From: Microbacterium sp. K24
GTDB lineage: Bacteria; Actinomycetota; Actinomycetes; Actinomycetales; Microbacteriaceae
Reading direction: 5' to 3'
NCBI RefSeq assembly: GCF_004794465.1
Contig: NZ_SSDJ01000040.1
Location: forward strand, 1-32,009
DNA length: 32,009 nt
This document shows, in pieces, positions 1 to 8,279 of the stretch. Position 1 is the first letter of the stretch. Every line of letters begins with the position of its first letter. The notes below the pieces were generated by a model that saw only the letters and a program-made list of their open reading frames with translations, had not been told where the DNA came from and did not search any database. The position numbers were made by a program, and so were the translations under genes.

Positions 1-983
1 GGGGCGAGGGCCGCGGCCGTCACCCAGACCCGGCGACCCGACAGGCCGAGGCGATTCAGCGCGTCCTGCGCGTCGGCCCCTCCGTTGACCCCGGCCCCGT
101 TCACCGCGCGGCTGACGAGCTCGGCACGCAGGCGGCGCTGGGCATCGGCGCCGGCGCGGATGCGGAGCAGGTGCAGCGCGACCAGCTTGGTGGCGTCGCG
201 CAGCGTCGCGGAGCGCTCCTCGGTGAGGGGACCGTCCATCGCGGCCCAGATCGAGCCGAGCACCTCGTCGCCGGCGCGCACGGCGATCGCGACGCGCTGC
301 GTGGAGACGCCCTCGCCGAGCGCCACCGGGTCGACGAGCACCGGGGCGTCGTCGCGGTACAGGGCCCGGAAGACGCCCATCTCGGTGAGCACGCGGGCGT
401 AGCGGTCCGGCACCTGCCGGCCGATGATGGTCTCGACGCGCGAAGGATCGGCGCGCTCCTGCCCGCCCGAGAAGGCGAGCACCCGCGACGAGCGGTCCTC
501 GATCGTCACGGGGGCGTCGAGCAGCGCGGCGATCGCATTGGCCACCGCGAACAGGTCGCCCGACGAGACCCCGCCCAGCGACTCGGCCGGGGTCTGCCCG
601 ACGTCGTCCTCGGCGAGCAGCGAGCGCAGCAGCGCCGCGAGCTGCGTCCACGTCGCCCCGCGGGCGAGGTTGAGGATCGCGATCCCGGCCCGGTCGGCCG
701 CGTCGCGCACCGACTCCGGCAGCTCGGTCGAGGCGCGCACCACGACCGCGACCGCGTCGCGACTCCCCGCTTCGGTCACGAGCGCGGCGAGCGCGTCGGC
801 ATCCTGCAGCGCCACCGCGAGCACGACCGCGTTCTGCGGGTACACGGGCTCGTCGACGGGATCGTGGATCACGACGCCGCCGATCTGCTGGTCCACGTCG
901 ATGCGGCCGTAGGCGACCTCGAGCAGCGTCACGCCGAGATCGTCGAAGACGCGTCCCCAGCTCGATCGCGACAGCGGGCTCAT
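1..983 (-). CDS. PucR-family transcriptional regulator, 3' end beyond window
   Basis: About 327 residues are visible, starting at the ATG at 983 (MSPLSRSSWGRVFDDL) and running off the left edge without a stop. The first ~120 residues look like a PucR N-terminal sensory domain; residues ~150-290 resemble the GAF/CdaR-like middle region, including TIEDRSSRVLAFSGG and QRVAIAVRAGDEVLGSIWAAMDG. The C-terminal PucR helix-turn-helix would lie outside the window, so DNA binding cannot be confirmed here. It lies 46 bp downstream of the racemase gene on the same strand and has its own candidate promoter. It is the obvious candidate regulator of the upstream peptide/D-amino-acid operon, which is inference from position. 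No Shine-Dalgarno is visible; a TAGGCT -10 box ends 7 nt before the ATG, so the message may be leaderless. Confidence 0.85.
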   Translation of the reverse strand, partial: MSPLSRSSWGRVFDDLGVTLLEVAYGRIDVDQQIGGVVIHDPVDEPVYPQNAVVLAVALQDADALAALVTEAGSRDAVAVVVRASTELPESVRDAADRAGIAILNLARGATWTQLAALLRSLLAEDDVGQTPAESLGGVSSGDLFAVANAIAALLDAPVTIEDRSSRVLAFSGGQERADPSRVETIIGRQVPDRYARVLTEMGVFRALYRDDAPVLVDPVALGEGVSTQRVAIAVRAGDEVLGSIWAAMDGPLTEERSATLRDATKLVALHLLRIRAGADAQRRLRAELVSRAVNGAGVNGGADAQDALNRLGLSGRRVWVTAAALA

Positions 984-990
984 ACCGGCG

Positions 991-1019
991 AGCCTAATGT
1001 CACATCGGCCGCTCTCACA
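991..1019 (-). promoter_or_regulatory. Candidate leaderless promoter of the PucR-type gene
   Basis: On the minus strand a -10-like TAGGCT (991-996) lies 7 nt before the ATG at 983. A weak -35-like TGTGAG (1014-1019) sits 17 bp further upstream. The TAnnnT box directly before a start codon without ribosome site fits actinobacterial leaderless promoters. The -35 match is poor and falls inside the tandem repeats. Confidence 0.4.
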
Positions 1020-1039
1020 TCGGCCGCTCTCACATCGGC
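1001..1039. repeat. 15-bp tandem repeat, 2.6 copies, across racemase stop and pucR promoter
   Basis: CACATCGGCCGCTCT occurs at 1001-1015 and 1016-1030, and its first nine bases again at 1031-1039. The last copy carries the end of the racemase gene (Pro-Met-stop). The first two cover the intergenic part and the -35 region of the PucR-type gene. It could be polymerase slippage or iterated sites for a regulator; the sequence alone cannot decide. Confidence 0.85.
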
Positions 1040-2136
1040 AGCCACTCGGTCCAGGTCGTGAGCTCGTCGAGGATCTCGGGGATCGGCGCGACGCCGAGGC
1101 CCGGCCCCTGCGGCACCGCGAGGGCGCCGTCGTGCATCACGAACGGCTCGGTCAGGTCGACCTTGTAGAAGCGATCGCTGGCCGACACGTCTCCCGGCAG
1201 CGTGAAACCGGGAAGAGCGGCGAGCGCGACGTTCGCGGCGCGTCCGAGCCCCGACTCGACCATCCCGCCGCACCAGACGGGCACGCCCTGCGCGACCGCG
1301 AGGTCGTGGATGCGACGTGCCTCGAGGTACCCGCCCACGCGGCCCGGCTTGATGTTGATGACGCTCGTGGCGCCGAGACGGATCGCCGCCGCCGCGGTCT
1401 GCGCCGAGGTGATCGACTCGTCGAGGCAGATCGGTGTGCGCAGGAGCTTCGCGAGGTCGGCGTGGCCCAGGATGTCCTCCTCCTCCAGCGGCTGTTCGAT
1501 CAGCAGGAGGCCGAAGTCGTCGAGGCGGGCGAGGTGCTGCGCATCGCGGAGCGTGTACGCGGTGTTCGCGTCGACCTGCAGCAGCACGTCGTCGCCGAAC
1601 CGCTCACGCACGGCGCGCACGACGTCGACATCCCAGCCAGGCTCGATCTTCAGCTTGATGCGCACATACCCCTCGGCGAGGTAGCCGTCCACGGCGTCCA
1701 GCAGCCGGGGGATCTCGTCCATGATGCCGACAGACACCCCGCACGGCACGGTGTCGTGCACGGCGCCCAGCTCGCGGGCGAGCGAGCGGCCCTCGATGCG
1801 CAGCTCGGCGTCGAGCACAGCGGTCTCGATCGCGGCCTTCGCCATCCGGTGCCCCTTGAACGGCTTCAGGATCTCGCCGATCATGTGCGCCCCGGAGAGC
1901 TCGACGCCGGTCAGCGCGGGGATCAGGAAGCGGCGCATTACATCGACCGCGCCGTCGGTGTACTCCGGCGAATAGCGCGGATCGGGCAGAGTCACGCACT
2001 CCCCCCATCCCTCCACGCCGTCGACGACGGCGCGCACGAGCAGGATGTTCTTCTCGGTCTGCGTGCTGAACGATGTGCGGAACGGTGACACCAGCGGCAT
2101 CGCCACCCGTCGCAGCTCGATCCCGTCGATTCTCAC
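1030..2136 (-). CDS. N-succinylamino acid racemase / o-succinylbenzoate synthase family (enolase superfamily)
   Basis: 368 residues starting at GTG 2136 (MRIDGIELRRVAMPL), chosen because it overlaps the upstream stop as GTGA. Enolase-superfamily catalytic residues are all present: K161-L-K163 on the second barrel strand, metal ligands D189 (QVDAN), E214 (IEQPL) and D239 (LDES), and K263 (NIKPGRVGG). Length and the positions K163/K263 and D189/E214/D239 match what I recall for the Amycolatopsis NSAR/OSBS enzyme. The family either makes o-succinylbenzoate for menaquinone (MenC) or racemises N-succinylamino acids; many members do both. No other men gene is here. It is co-transcribed with a GNAT acyltransferase and an M20 amidohydrolase, so the role favoured is racemisation of N-succinyl-D-amino acids. 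Dipeptide epimerase is a less likely alternative. Confidence 0.88.
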   Translation of the reverse strand: MRIDGIELRRVAMPLVSPFRTSFSTQTEKNILLVRAVVDGVEGWGECVTLPDPRYSPEYTDGAVDVMRRFLIPALTGVELSGAHMIGEILKPFKGHRMAKAAIETAVLDAELRIEGRSLARELGAVHDTVPCGVSVGIMDEIPRLLDAVDGYLAEGYVRIKLKIEPGWDVDVVRAVRERFGDDVLLQVDANTAYTLRDAQHLARLDDFGLLLIEQPLEEEDILGHADLAKLLRTPICLDESITSAQTAAAAIRLGATSVINIKPGRVGGYLEARRIHDLAVAQGVPVWCGGMVESGLGRAANVALAALPGFTLPGDVSASDRFYKVDLTEPFVMHDGALAVPQGPGLGVAPIPEILDELTTWTEWLPM

Positions 2137-2942
2137 GGCGTCCTCTTCTCGGGTCGGATGATGTAGCCCTCGCTGCGGTCGAACCCGACGATGCGGCCGC
2201 CGGCATCGAGAGCGCGGGTGAGCTCCTCGCGCACGCGGAGACGCCAGCGCTGGGCGTCCGTCCGGTCCTCGCGGCGGATCCGCTCGATGTCGGCCGGCAC
2301 CGCGACGGTGAGGTCGCCCGGGAGGCGCTCCGCGGCAGGCAGCGGCGTACCGCCCGCGCGGAGCGAGACCTCGGCGTCGCGCAGCTCCCAGCGGATCAGC
2401 AGGCGGTCGGTCTCGTCGTCGGTGTTCACGCCGTCGGCCATCGGCCCGTAGAAGTCGGAGAGGTACTCCTGCGGGCGCGCGCCGAGCTTCGTGATGTTGA
2501 AGTGCGCGTTGCGGGCGACGAGCGGATCGAATGTCCACTCGATCGCCTCGATCCCGCGGCTCAGCGCCCAGGCGCGCTGATGCTGCTTCAGCGCGAAGCC
2601 GACGGAGTGCCCGGTGTGCGCCGCCGAGATGCCGGCGATGTGGCTGTAGAGCGCATGGCGGCCCGGATCCGCATGGAACGCGATCGCGACGCCGACCAGC
2701 TCCTCGCCCGCGAAGGCGCCGCCGATGTAGTTGCCCGCCTTGCTGAGCGCACGCAGCAGTTCGGGCGGCACGACGGGGTTCTCGGGAGAGCGCCGCCAGA
2801 TCGCCGACAGCAGGGCGATGGCCGCGCCGTGATCGGCGACGGCCGAGAGCTCCCGGATGACGACCCCGGATGCCGCGGCCGCCCGCTCCGCGTCGTGCAC
2901 CGCCGTCGTGACGTTCGCGTCGTCGCGCGTCAGTTCTGCCAT
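2133..2942 (-). CDS. GNAT-superfamily acyltransferase, probable D-amino acid N-succinyltransferase
   Basis: 269 residues of the COG3375 type of predicted GNAT acetyltransferase. Residues ~28-170 carry the GNAT-like core (AFAGEELVGVAIAFHAD, ALYSHIAGISAAHTG, SVGFALKQHQRAWAL), followed by the family hallmark YGPMADGVNTDDETDRLL at ~168-185. The start ATG at 2942 lies inside the 3' end of the M20 gene (13-bp overlap), and the stop overlaps the racemase start by 4 bp, so all three are probably translationally coupled. In Geobacillus kaustophilus a GNAT protein encoded beside NSAR succinylates D-amino acids from succinyl-CoA. I infer the same role here from this exact neighbourhood; the acyl donor and substrate cannot be read from sequence. 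Confidence 0.8.
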   Translation of the reverse strand: MAELTRDDANVTTAVHDAERAAAASGVVIRELSAVADHGAAIALLSAIWRRSPENPVVPPELLRALSKAGNYIGGAFAGEELVGVAIAFHADPGRHALYSHIAGISAAHTGHSVGFALKQHQRAWALSRGIEAIEWTFDPLVARNAHFNITKLGARPQEYLSDFYGPMADGVNTDDETDRLLIRWELRDAEVSLRAGGTPLPAAERLPGDLTVAVPADIERIRREDRTDAQRWRLRVREELTRALDAGGRIVGFDRSEGYIIRPEKRTP

Positions 2943-4069
2943 GGCCCGTCCGTTCTCGATATCTCCGCCGCCATATCGGCCAGCAGTCGCGTGCGCGGAA
3001 GGATCTCCGCCACGATCGCGTGTTCGTCATCGGCGTGCGCCCCGCCCCCGACGGCCCCCACACCGTCGAGGGTGGGCACCCCCGCGCCCGCCGTGAAGTT
3101 GCCGTCGCTTCCCCCGCCGACGGCGACCGCCTCCACGTCGGCGAGTCCGTGCCGCGCGCCGAGCCGTCGAGCGAGGTCGACCATCGGCTGCGACATCTCG
3201 CGCGCGAGCGGAGGACGGTTGATGCCCCCGTGCACCGCGACGACCGCCTCGGGCACCGGTGACGCGTACGCACGCAGTGCCCGATCGACCCGCTCCAGCT
3301 CGGCGGCCGACCACGCCCGCACGTCGATGCGCAGCTGCGCCTCGGCCGGAACGGTGTTCCTGCTCGTGCCGGACTCGGCGAGCGTCGGTGTGACGCTGGT
3401 GCCCTCATCGGGGTCGCCGAGAGCAGCGACCGCGAGCACCAGGTGCGCCAGCGCGACCGTGGCGTTGACGCCATTCTCGGGCTCGAGACCGGCATGGGCC
3501 GCGCGCCCGTGCACGACGATGTCGTACATCGCGACGCCCTTGCGGGCCGCCTTCCACGCGCCGCCGTCGGCCGAGGCCTCGGGCACCAGAGCCGCCGACG
3601 CGCCCCGCGCGGTCTCCTCGATCAGCGCGCGCGAGCGCACCGATCCGGTCTCCTCGTCGCCGGTGACCAGCAGCGTCACGCCGTCGCGGTCGTCGAGCGA
3701 CGCGATCGCATGCAGCGCCATCGCGAGGCCCGTCTTCATGTCGAACGAGCCGGGGCCGCGCAGCACGCCGTCGACGATCCCGTACGGCAGCCGCTCGAGC
3801 GTGCCGAGCGGCCACACCGTGTCGTGATGGGCGAGCAGCAGCACCCGCGTGACCGTGCCGAAGCGCCACCGCAGGTGGGTGCATCCGTCGACGACGATGC
3901 GCTCCGGCGCGACGCCGAGCAGCTCGGTGCCGATCTCGGTGACCGCGTCGGCAGAGCGCGCGACCGCGGCATCGTCGGCCGACGGGGACTCGCACACGAT
4001 CAGCCGGCGGATGGTGGCGAGGAGCGCCGCCTCCGTCAGCGTCTCAGTGAGCTGCAGCGAGGGACTCAT
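2930..4069 (-). CDS. M20-family metallopeptidase, probable N-succinyl-L-amino acid desuccinylase
   Basis: 379 residues starting at the ATG at 4069, which overlaps the upstream TGA (ATGA). The M20 two-metal site is complete: H81 and D83 (AHHDTVWP), D110 (GPGSFDMKTG), catalytic E139 and metal ligand E140 (TGDEETGS), E164 (VPEAS), and a C-terminal histidine in GGGAHADDEH. A dimerisation (lid) domain starts near residue 178 with the VHGRAAHAGLEPENGVNA motif. The overall pattern resembles carboxypeptidase G2/ArgE-like members. No signal peptide is visible, so it should be cytoplasmic. The family hydrolyses peptides or N-acyl amino acids; next to a GNAT and NSAR, the best inference is removal of succinate from N-succinyl-L-amino acids, which pulls the racemisation towards L. 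Confidence 0.88.
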   Translation of the reverse strand: MSPSLQLTETLTEAALLATIRRLIVCESPSADDAAVARSADAVTEIGTELLGVAPERIVVDGCTHLRWRFGTVTRVLLLAHHDTVWPLGTLERLPYGIVDGVLRGPGSFDMKTGLAMALHAIASLDDRDGVTLLVTGDEETGSVRSRALIEETARGASAALVPEASADGGAWKAARKGVAMYDIVVHGRAAHAGLEPENGVNATVALAHLVLAVAALGDPDEGTSVTPTLAESGTSRNTVPAEAQLRIDVRAWSAAELERVDRALRAYASPVPEAVVAVHGGINRPPLAREMSQPMVDLARRLGARHGLADVEAVAVGGGSDGNFTAGAGVPTLDGVGAVGGGAHADDEHAIVAEILPRTRLLADMAAEISRTDGPWQN

Positions 4070-7000
4070 GCGCCGGTCGACACCTTCGGCGTGGCACGCG
4101 CCCCGAAGTGCAGGTACTCCTCGCCCGTCGGCAGCGTGTAGAACGTCGCCGTCATCCAGGTCTGCGTGCCGGGGGCGCGCAGCGCGAAGACGCCGTCGCT
4201 GAACGGGGTGAGCGGGTACTCGTCGACCGGATCGGGCTCGAGCTCGGCGAGCGGGCCGAGCACGGTGGTGCGCAGCAGCGGGCCGTCGTCGCCCACGAGC
4301 ACCTCGGCCCGCACGGATGCACGCTCGTACGTGCCGAGGTACGGCGTGATGTCGACGTCGACCGGCTCGGCGGGCGGCTGCACCGACTCCTGCATCCGCA
4401 CGTCCGACAGCTCGGCGAAGATCTCGCGGTAGAGGTCCTCGTACAGGTCGCGGGTGTGGCCGCCGTTCGTGAGCAGCGTCACCGCGACACCCGACGGCTC
4501 GTGGATGCGCAGGAACGCGGCCTGACCGAGGGTGTTGCCGTCGTGCCCGTACAGGCGCTCGCCGTTCCAGTCGAAGCGGATCCAGCCGAGTCCCCACGAG
4601 TCGCCGAGCACGTGCTTGTCGGGCACCTCGGCCTGGAACGCCTGCATCTCGGAGACGGTGTGCTCGCTGAGCAGTCGCGTGCCGTCGGCGGCGACGCCGC
4701 CGGCCAGGTGCAGACGCGCGAACGCGAGCACGTCCTCGGCGCGCGCGGTGATGAGCCCCGCCGGTCCGAGCGCACGCGGCAGGCCCCACGCGGGGGTGAC
4801 CACGCCCTCCTCGCCCACATGACCCACCGCGGCGGAGTGCAGGATCGCCTCCTCCGGGAGCGTCACGGTGTGCGTCAGGCCGAGTGGCGTGAAGACGAGC
4901 TCGCGCATCGCCTCGTCCCAGACCTTGCCGGTGGCCTGCTCGATGATGCGCCCGAGCAGCGAGAAGCCGGAGTTGCAGTACGACCAGGTGACGCCCAGCG
5001 GGTGGTTCTGCCCGATGTCGGGGAACAGCGCCGTGTACTTCTCGAGGGTGTCGTCGCCGCGGCCCGTGTCGGTGAACACGTCGCCGTCGATGCCGCTGGT
5101 GTGCGTGAGGAGGTGCCGCACGGTCACGCCGGCGGTCAGCTCGTCGTTCGCCAGCCGAAGCCCTGGCACGATGTCGCGCGCCGGGGTGTCGAGGGTGAAC
5201 TTCTCCTGCTCGATGAGACGCATGATCGCGGTGGCCGTCCACACCTTCGAGATCGAGCCGATCTGGAACAGCGAGTCGGCGAGCACCGTGCCCGAGGCCT
5301 CGGGCAGGTTGCGGTTCAGGGTTCCGGTGGCCACCGTCACGACGTCGTCGCGCCCGCCGTCGGCGTCGTAGCGGAGGATGCCGAGCTGCGCGCCCGGGAC
5401 TCCGTGCAGGGCGGCGAGGGCATCGAGACGGTGCTGCCAGTGCGCGGCGTCGATCGCCGCGGGGCGTGCGCCCGCGGTGCTCCCGGCGAAGCGCTCGACC
5501 CACTCGACGATGCGGCGGGCGTAGTCGACGCGGTGGCTCGGTGCGCCCAGCAGCGGGAACACGTGGCTGCCGCCCGGGTAGATGACGAGCTCGGTGGGGA
5601 CGTCGCGCTCCCGCAGCGCGTAGTGCCACTGCTGCGCCTGGTGCACGGGGCACCGCAGATCCTTCTCGCCGTGCAGCACCAGGGTCGGCGTGGTGACGTT
5701 CTCGACGTGCGAGTACGGCGACATCGCGGCCAGGCGCTCGCGGCCCTCGGACTGCCACGGCATGATGCCGATCTCGAACAGGCTGAGCAGGTGCGCGTCG
5801 TCGCTCGATCCGCCCATGCTGAACAGGTCGGCCACGATCCCGCCCGTGACGGCCGCGGCGAAGCGGTCGTCGTGACCCGTGAGGTACGCCGACATGTAGC
5901 CGCCGTAGCTGTATCCGGCGACGGCGAGGCGCGCGGCATCCGCAGTGCCCTCGGCGACGAGCTCGTCGACCGGCTCGAGGAAGTCCTTCGCGTCGTCGAC
6001 GCCCCAGGCGCCGTTGACGCCCTTCCAGAACTCCTCGCCGTAGCCGTCGCTGCCGCGCGGGTTGATCATGACGATCGTCCAGCCGTCGGCGGCGAGCTGC
6101 TGGTGGTAGACGTGCATCTCGTCGACCGCGCCGTTCCAGGCGTTGTGCGGTCCGCCGTGCACGTCGACGAGCAGGGGCGTGGGCCCCTCGACCGCCGGGT
6201 CGCGCACGATCCATCCCTGCACCACGGTGCCGTCGCTGATCGTGAACTCGCGGCTCTCACGCACGAAGAGCTCGACGCCCTCGGGTGCCGCGCCGTGCTC
6301 GGTGAGAGTGGTGACGTCTCCTCCGGAGAGGTCGAGTCGCAGGATCTCGCCGAACGACGTCGGCGTCGAGAGGGCGATGGCGGCGACGTCGCCCGCGACG
6401 GACAGTCCGCTCACCACCTCGTCGGTGCCGCCGTGCACGAGTCGCGGCGCGCCGCCGCCGACCGGCACCGCATACAGGTGGGTGGCGCCGCGGTCGCGGA
6501 TCGCGAAGAGCACGTCGCCGGATGCCGTCACCTGCGGCAGCGCGCCGGGGTAGGCGGGAGCGCCGGGCATCACGTTGCGGTCGAGGCTCGCCGCGAGGTC
6601 GGTCACGTCGCCCGATCCGAGGTCGGCCCGGAAGAGTCCGGCGTGCCCGTCGGGATCGCCGGACCAGCCCACCACGAGCAGGCTCTCGCCGTCGGGCGTG
6701 AACGAGACGGTGCCTGCGAAGCCCTCGGCGAAGGCGAGCACGCGCGACCGGGCGGCAGGATCCGCAGGGTCGAGGGCGTGCACCGCCGAGCGGAAGCCGA
6801 GGTCGTCGGCGCCCCGCGGGCGGGCGACGTAGGCGAGGGTCGATCCGTCGGGCGACCAGGCCGGGCTGCCGACGCCGGCGACGCCGTCGGTGAGACGACG
6901 CACCTGCCCGTCGGAGAGATCGAGCACGTGCAGCTGCGCGCTCACACCGCGCGTGAACCAGGCGCCGTCGGCGAGGTAGTCGATGCCCGCGGTCGCGATC

Positions 7001-7431
7001 GGCGCCTGCTCGCGCTCGGCGCGCTGCTCGTCGGTCTCGACGGCATCCGAGGGCGCCGACAGCGGGACGACGGATGCCGTGAACGCGATCTTCGTGCCGT
7101 CGGGGCTCCACACCGCGACCCCCGCGCCGAGCGGCAGGGTGGTGCGCTGCTGCGGTTCTCCGCCGGCGAGCGGCAGGGTCCAGAGCTGGCCGTCGCGCAG
7201 GAAGGCGACGTGCGCGCCGTCGGGCGAGAACACCGGACTCGAGTCCGAGGTGCCGCGGGTCAGCGCGCGGGTGGCGCCGTCCTCGGCGATCCACAGGGCG
7301 CTCGTGCTCTTGTCGGCCGCGGCATCCGTCCCGCCGAGCACGTACACGACGCGGTCGCCGGCCGGCGACAGTGCGGGCTGGCTCGGAACGGTCAGAGCGA
7401 GGGCATCGTCGATGCTCATCCTGCGGGTCAT
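4066..7431 (-). CDS. Fusion of S9 prolyl-oligopeptidase-type peptidase with S12 beta-lactamase-like hydrolase
   Basis: 1121 residues in one frame. Residues 1-~400 form a beta-propeller with TolB/PD40-like repeats (SPDGAHVAF, SPDGTKIAF, SPDGSTLAY, TPDGESLLV). Residues ~400-650 are an S9 alpha/beta hydrolase with S508 (GYSYGGYMS), D591 (HGEKDLRCP) and H623 (PGGSHVFP). Residues ~660-1010 are an S12 domain with S726-I-S-K729, Y818-C-N820 and H963-D-G965. A final ~100 residues form a lipocalin-like tail ending YLHFGARATPKVSTGA. All six catalytic positions are intact. No signal peptide is visible. The start at 7431 was chosen over an upstream in-frame start because GAAGGAGT lies just before it, and the extension would overlap the ATPase gene. 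Likely role: cytoplasmic hydrolysis of imported peptides, with the S12 half perhaps acting on D-residues. Confidence 0.9.
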   Translation of the reverse strand: MTRRMSIDDALALTVPSQPALSPAGDRVVYVLGGTDAAADKSTSALWIAEDGATRALTRGTSDSSPVFSPDGAHVAFLRDGQLWTLPLAGGEPQQRTTLPLGAGVAVWSPDGTKIAFTASVVPLSAPSDAVETDEQRAEREQAPIATAGIDYLADGAWFTRGVSAQLHVLDLSDGQVRRLTDGVAGVGSPAWSPDGSTLAYVARPRGADDLGFRSAVHALDPADPAARSRVLAFAEGFAGTVSFTPDGESLLVVGWSGDPDGHAGLFRADLGSGDVTDLAASLDRNVMPGAPAYPGALPQVTASGDVLFAIRDRGATHLYAVPVGGGAPRLVHGGTDEVVSGLSVAGDVAAIALSTPTSFGEILRLDLSGGDVTTLTEHGAAPEGVELFVRESREFTISDGTVVQGWIVRDPAVEGPTPLLVDVHGGPHNAWNGAVDEMHVYHQQLAADGWTIVMINPRGSDGYGEEFWKGVNGAWGVDDAKDFLEPVDELVAEGTADAARLAVAGYSYGGYMSAYLTGHDDRFAAAVTGGIVADLFSMGGSSDDAHLLSLFEIGIMPWQSEGRERLAAMSPYSHVENVTTPTLVLHGEKDLRCPVHQAQQWHYALRERDVPTELVIYPGGSHVFPLLGAPSHRVDYARRIVEWVERFAGSTAGARPAAIDAAHWQHRLDALAALHGVPGAQLGILRYDADGGRDDVVTVATGTLNRNLPEASGTVLADSLFQIGSISKVWTATAIMRLIEQEKFTLDTPARDIVPGLRLANDELTAGVTVRHLLTHTSGIDGDVFTDTGRGDDTLEKYTALFPDIGQNHPLGVTWSYCNSGFSLLGRIIEQATGKVWDEAMRELVFTPLGLTHTVTLPEEAILHSAAVGHVGEEGVVTPAWGLPRALGPAGLITARAEDVLAFARLHLAGGVAADGTRLLSEHTVSEMQAFQAEVPDKHVLGDSWGLGWIRFDWNGERLYGHDGNTLGQAAFLRIHEPSGVAVTLLTNGGHTRDLYEDLYREIFAELSDVRMQESVQPPAEPVDVDITPYLGTYERASVRAEVLVGDDGPLLRTTVLGPLAELEPDPVDEYPLTPFSDGVFALRAPGTQTWMTATFYTLPTGEEYLHFGARATPKVSTGA

Positions 7432-7435
7432 GGGG

Positions 7436-7443
7436 ACTCCTTC
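7436..7443 (-). promoter_or_regulatory. Strong ribosome binding site of the S9-S12 fusion gene
   Basis: GAAGGAGT on the minus strand, 4 nt before the ATG at 7431. It decides the start over the 34-codon longer in-frame alternative. The 98-bp gap between this gene and the ATPase gene (7432-7529) shows no convincing terminator, so the operon probably continues through it. Confidence 0.7.
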
Positions 7444-7529
7444 GGTTGCGGCGCTCGTGGCGCCGGGTCGTGTGGGTCGGGGCTTGTCGTCGCGGGGTTC
7501 GGTGATGAGGTCCGGGTCACGAGGTTCGT

Positions 7530-8279
7530 TCACGGCGCGTACTCGATGGGTCGCGGGATCGCGGCGAGCAGCTCCTGCGTGTAGGCGTCCTGCGGGTCTT
7601 CGAGCACCGCGCTCGTCGGTCCCTGTTCGACGACCCTGCCGTCGCGCATCACGGCCATCTGCGAGGCCACGTAGCGCACGACCGCGAGGTTGTGCGAGAT
7701 GAACAGCATCGAGAAGCCGAGCTCGGTCTGCAGCTCGCGCAGCAGGTTGAGGATCGCGCCCTGGATGAGCACGTCGAGCGCGGAGGTGATCTCGTCGGCG
7801 ATCAGCACCTGCGGCCGGCCGGCCAGCGCCCGCGCGATCGCGATGCGCTGCCGCTGGCCTCCCGAGAAGCGGGAGGGTCGCGAGCCCGCCTGCGCGGGGT
7901 CGAGGTGCACGAGCTCGAGCAGCCGCGCGGCCTCGGCGTCGCGGGCCCGTCGGGTCATGCCCGAGGGCATCATCTCGGCGATGCTGGCGCCCACCGGCAT
8001 CCGCGGGTCGAGCGAGGAGTACGGATCCTGGAACACCATCTGCAGCGGACGCGGTCCCCGGCGCGGGATGGGCGCACCGTCGAGGAGGATGCGGCCGCCA
8101 TGCAGCGGCACGAGTCCCACCGCGGCCCGGGCGAGGGTCGACTTGCCGGAGCCCGACTCGCCCACCACGCCGGTCACCCCGCCGTCGGGCACGAGGATCG
8201 ACACGCGATCCACGGCCGTCATGGCGCCGCGGCCGACGCCGTAGCGCACCGAGACGTCGTCGAACAAGAGTTCGCTCAT
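7530..8279 (-). CDS. Oligopeptide ABC transporter ATPase (DppF/OppF type)
   Basis: 249 residues starting at ATG 8279, overlapping the previous stop by 4 bp. Walker A GESGSGKS at ~40-47, Q-loop region MVFQDPYSSLDPRM, signature FSGGQRQRIAIARAL, Walker B VLIADEITSALD and a switch histidine in LFISHNLAVV are all present. The isoleucine in DEIT replaces the usual proline, a known variant. The C-terminus keeps a short oligopeptide-family tail (DAYTQELLAAIPRP). It would pair with the ATPase half of the neighbouring fusion to drive peptide import. Slightly short for OppF, but no motif is missing. Confidence 0.92.
   Translation of the reverse strand: MSELLFDDVSVRYGVGRGAMTAVDRVSILVPDGGVTGVVGESGSGKSTLARAAVGLVPLHGGRILLDGAPIPRRGPRPLQMVFQDPYSSLDPRMPVGASIAEMMPSGMTRRARDAEAARLLELVHLDPAQAGSRPSRFSGGQRQRIAIARALAGRPQVLIADEITSALDVLIQGAILNLLRELQTELGFSMLFISHNLAVVRYVASQMAVMRDGRVVEQGPTSAVLEDPQDAYTQELLAAIPRPIEYAP

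Noticed and set aside
1030..2136. Assignment as MenC for menaquinone synthesis
   Set aside because: The fold and catalytic residues allow it, but there are no other men genes nearby and the gene is coupled to GNAT and M20 enzymes, the hallmark of the N-succinylamino acid pathway. It remains possible as a second activity.
2073..3827. Plus-strand open frame opposite the GNAT and M20 genes
   Set aside because: Another GC-rich antisense shadow; it crosses the boundaries of two coupled, motif-bearing minus-strand genes.
7432..7533. 34-codon N-terminal extension of the S9-S12 fusion
   Set aside because: It overlaps the ATPase stop, is Pro/Arg-rich and lacks homology, while a strong ribosome site precedes the ATG at 7431.
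4108..7584. Plus-strand open frame of over 1100 codons opposite the S9-S12 fusion
   Set aside because: It is the antisense shadow expected in 70% GC DNA. The minus-strand protein has intact peptidase motifs throughout; the plus-strand translation is Arg/Gly/Ala-rich with no domain.
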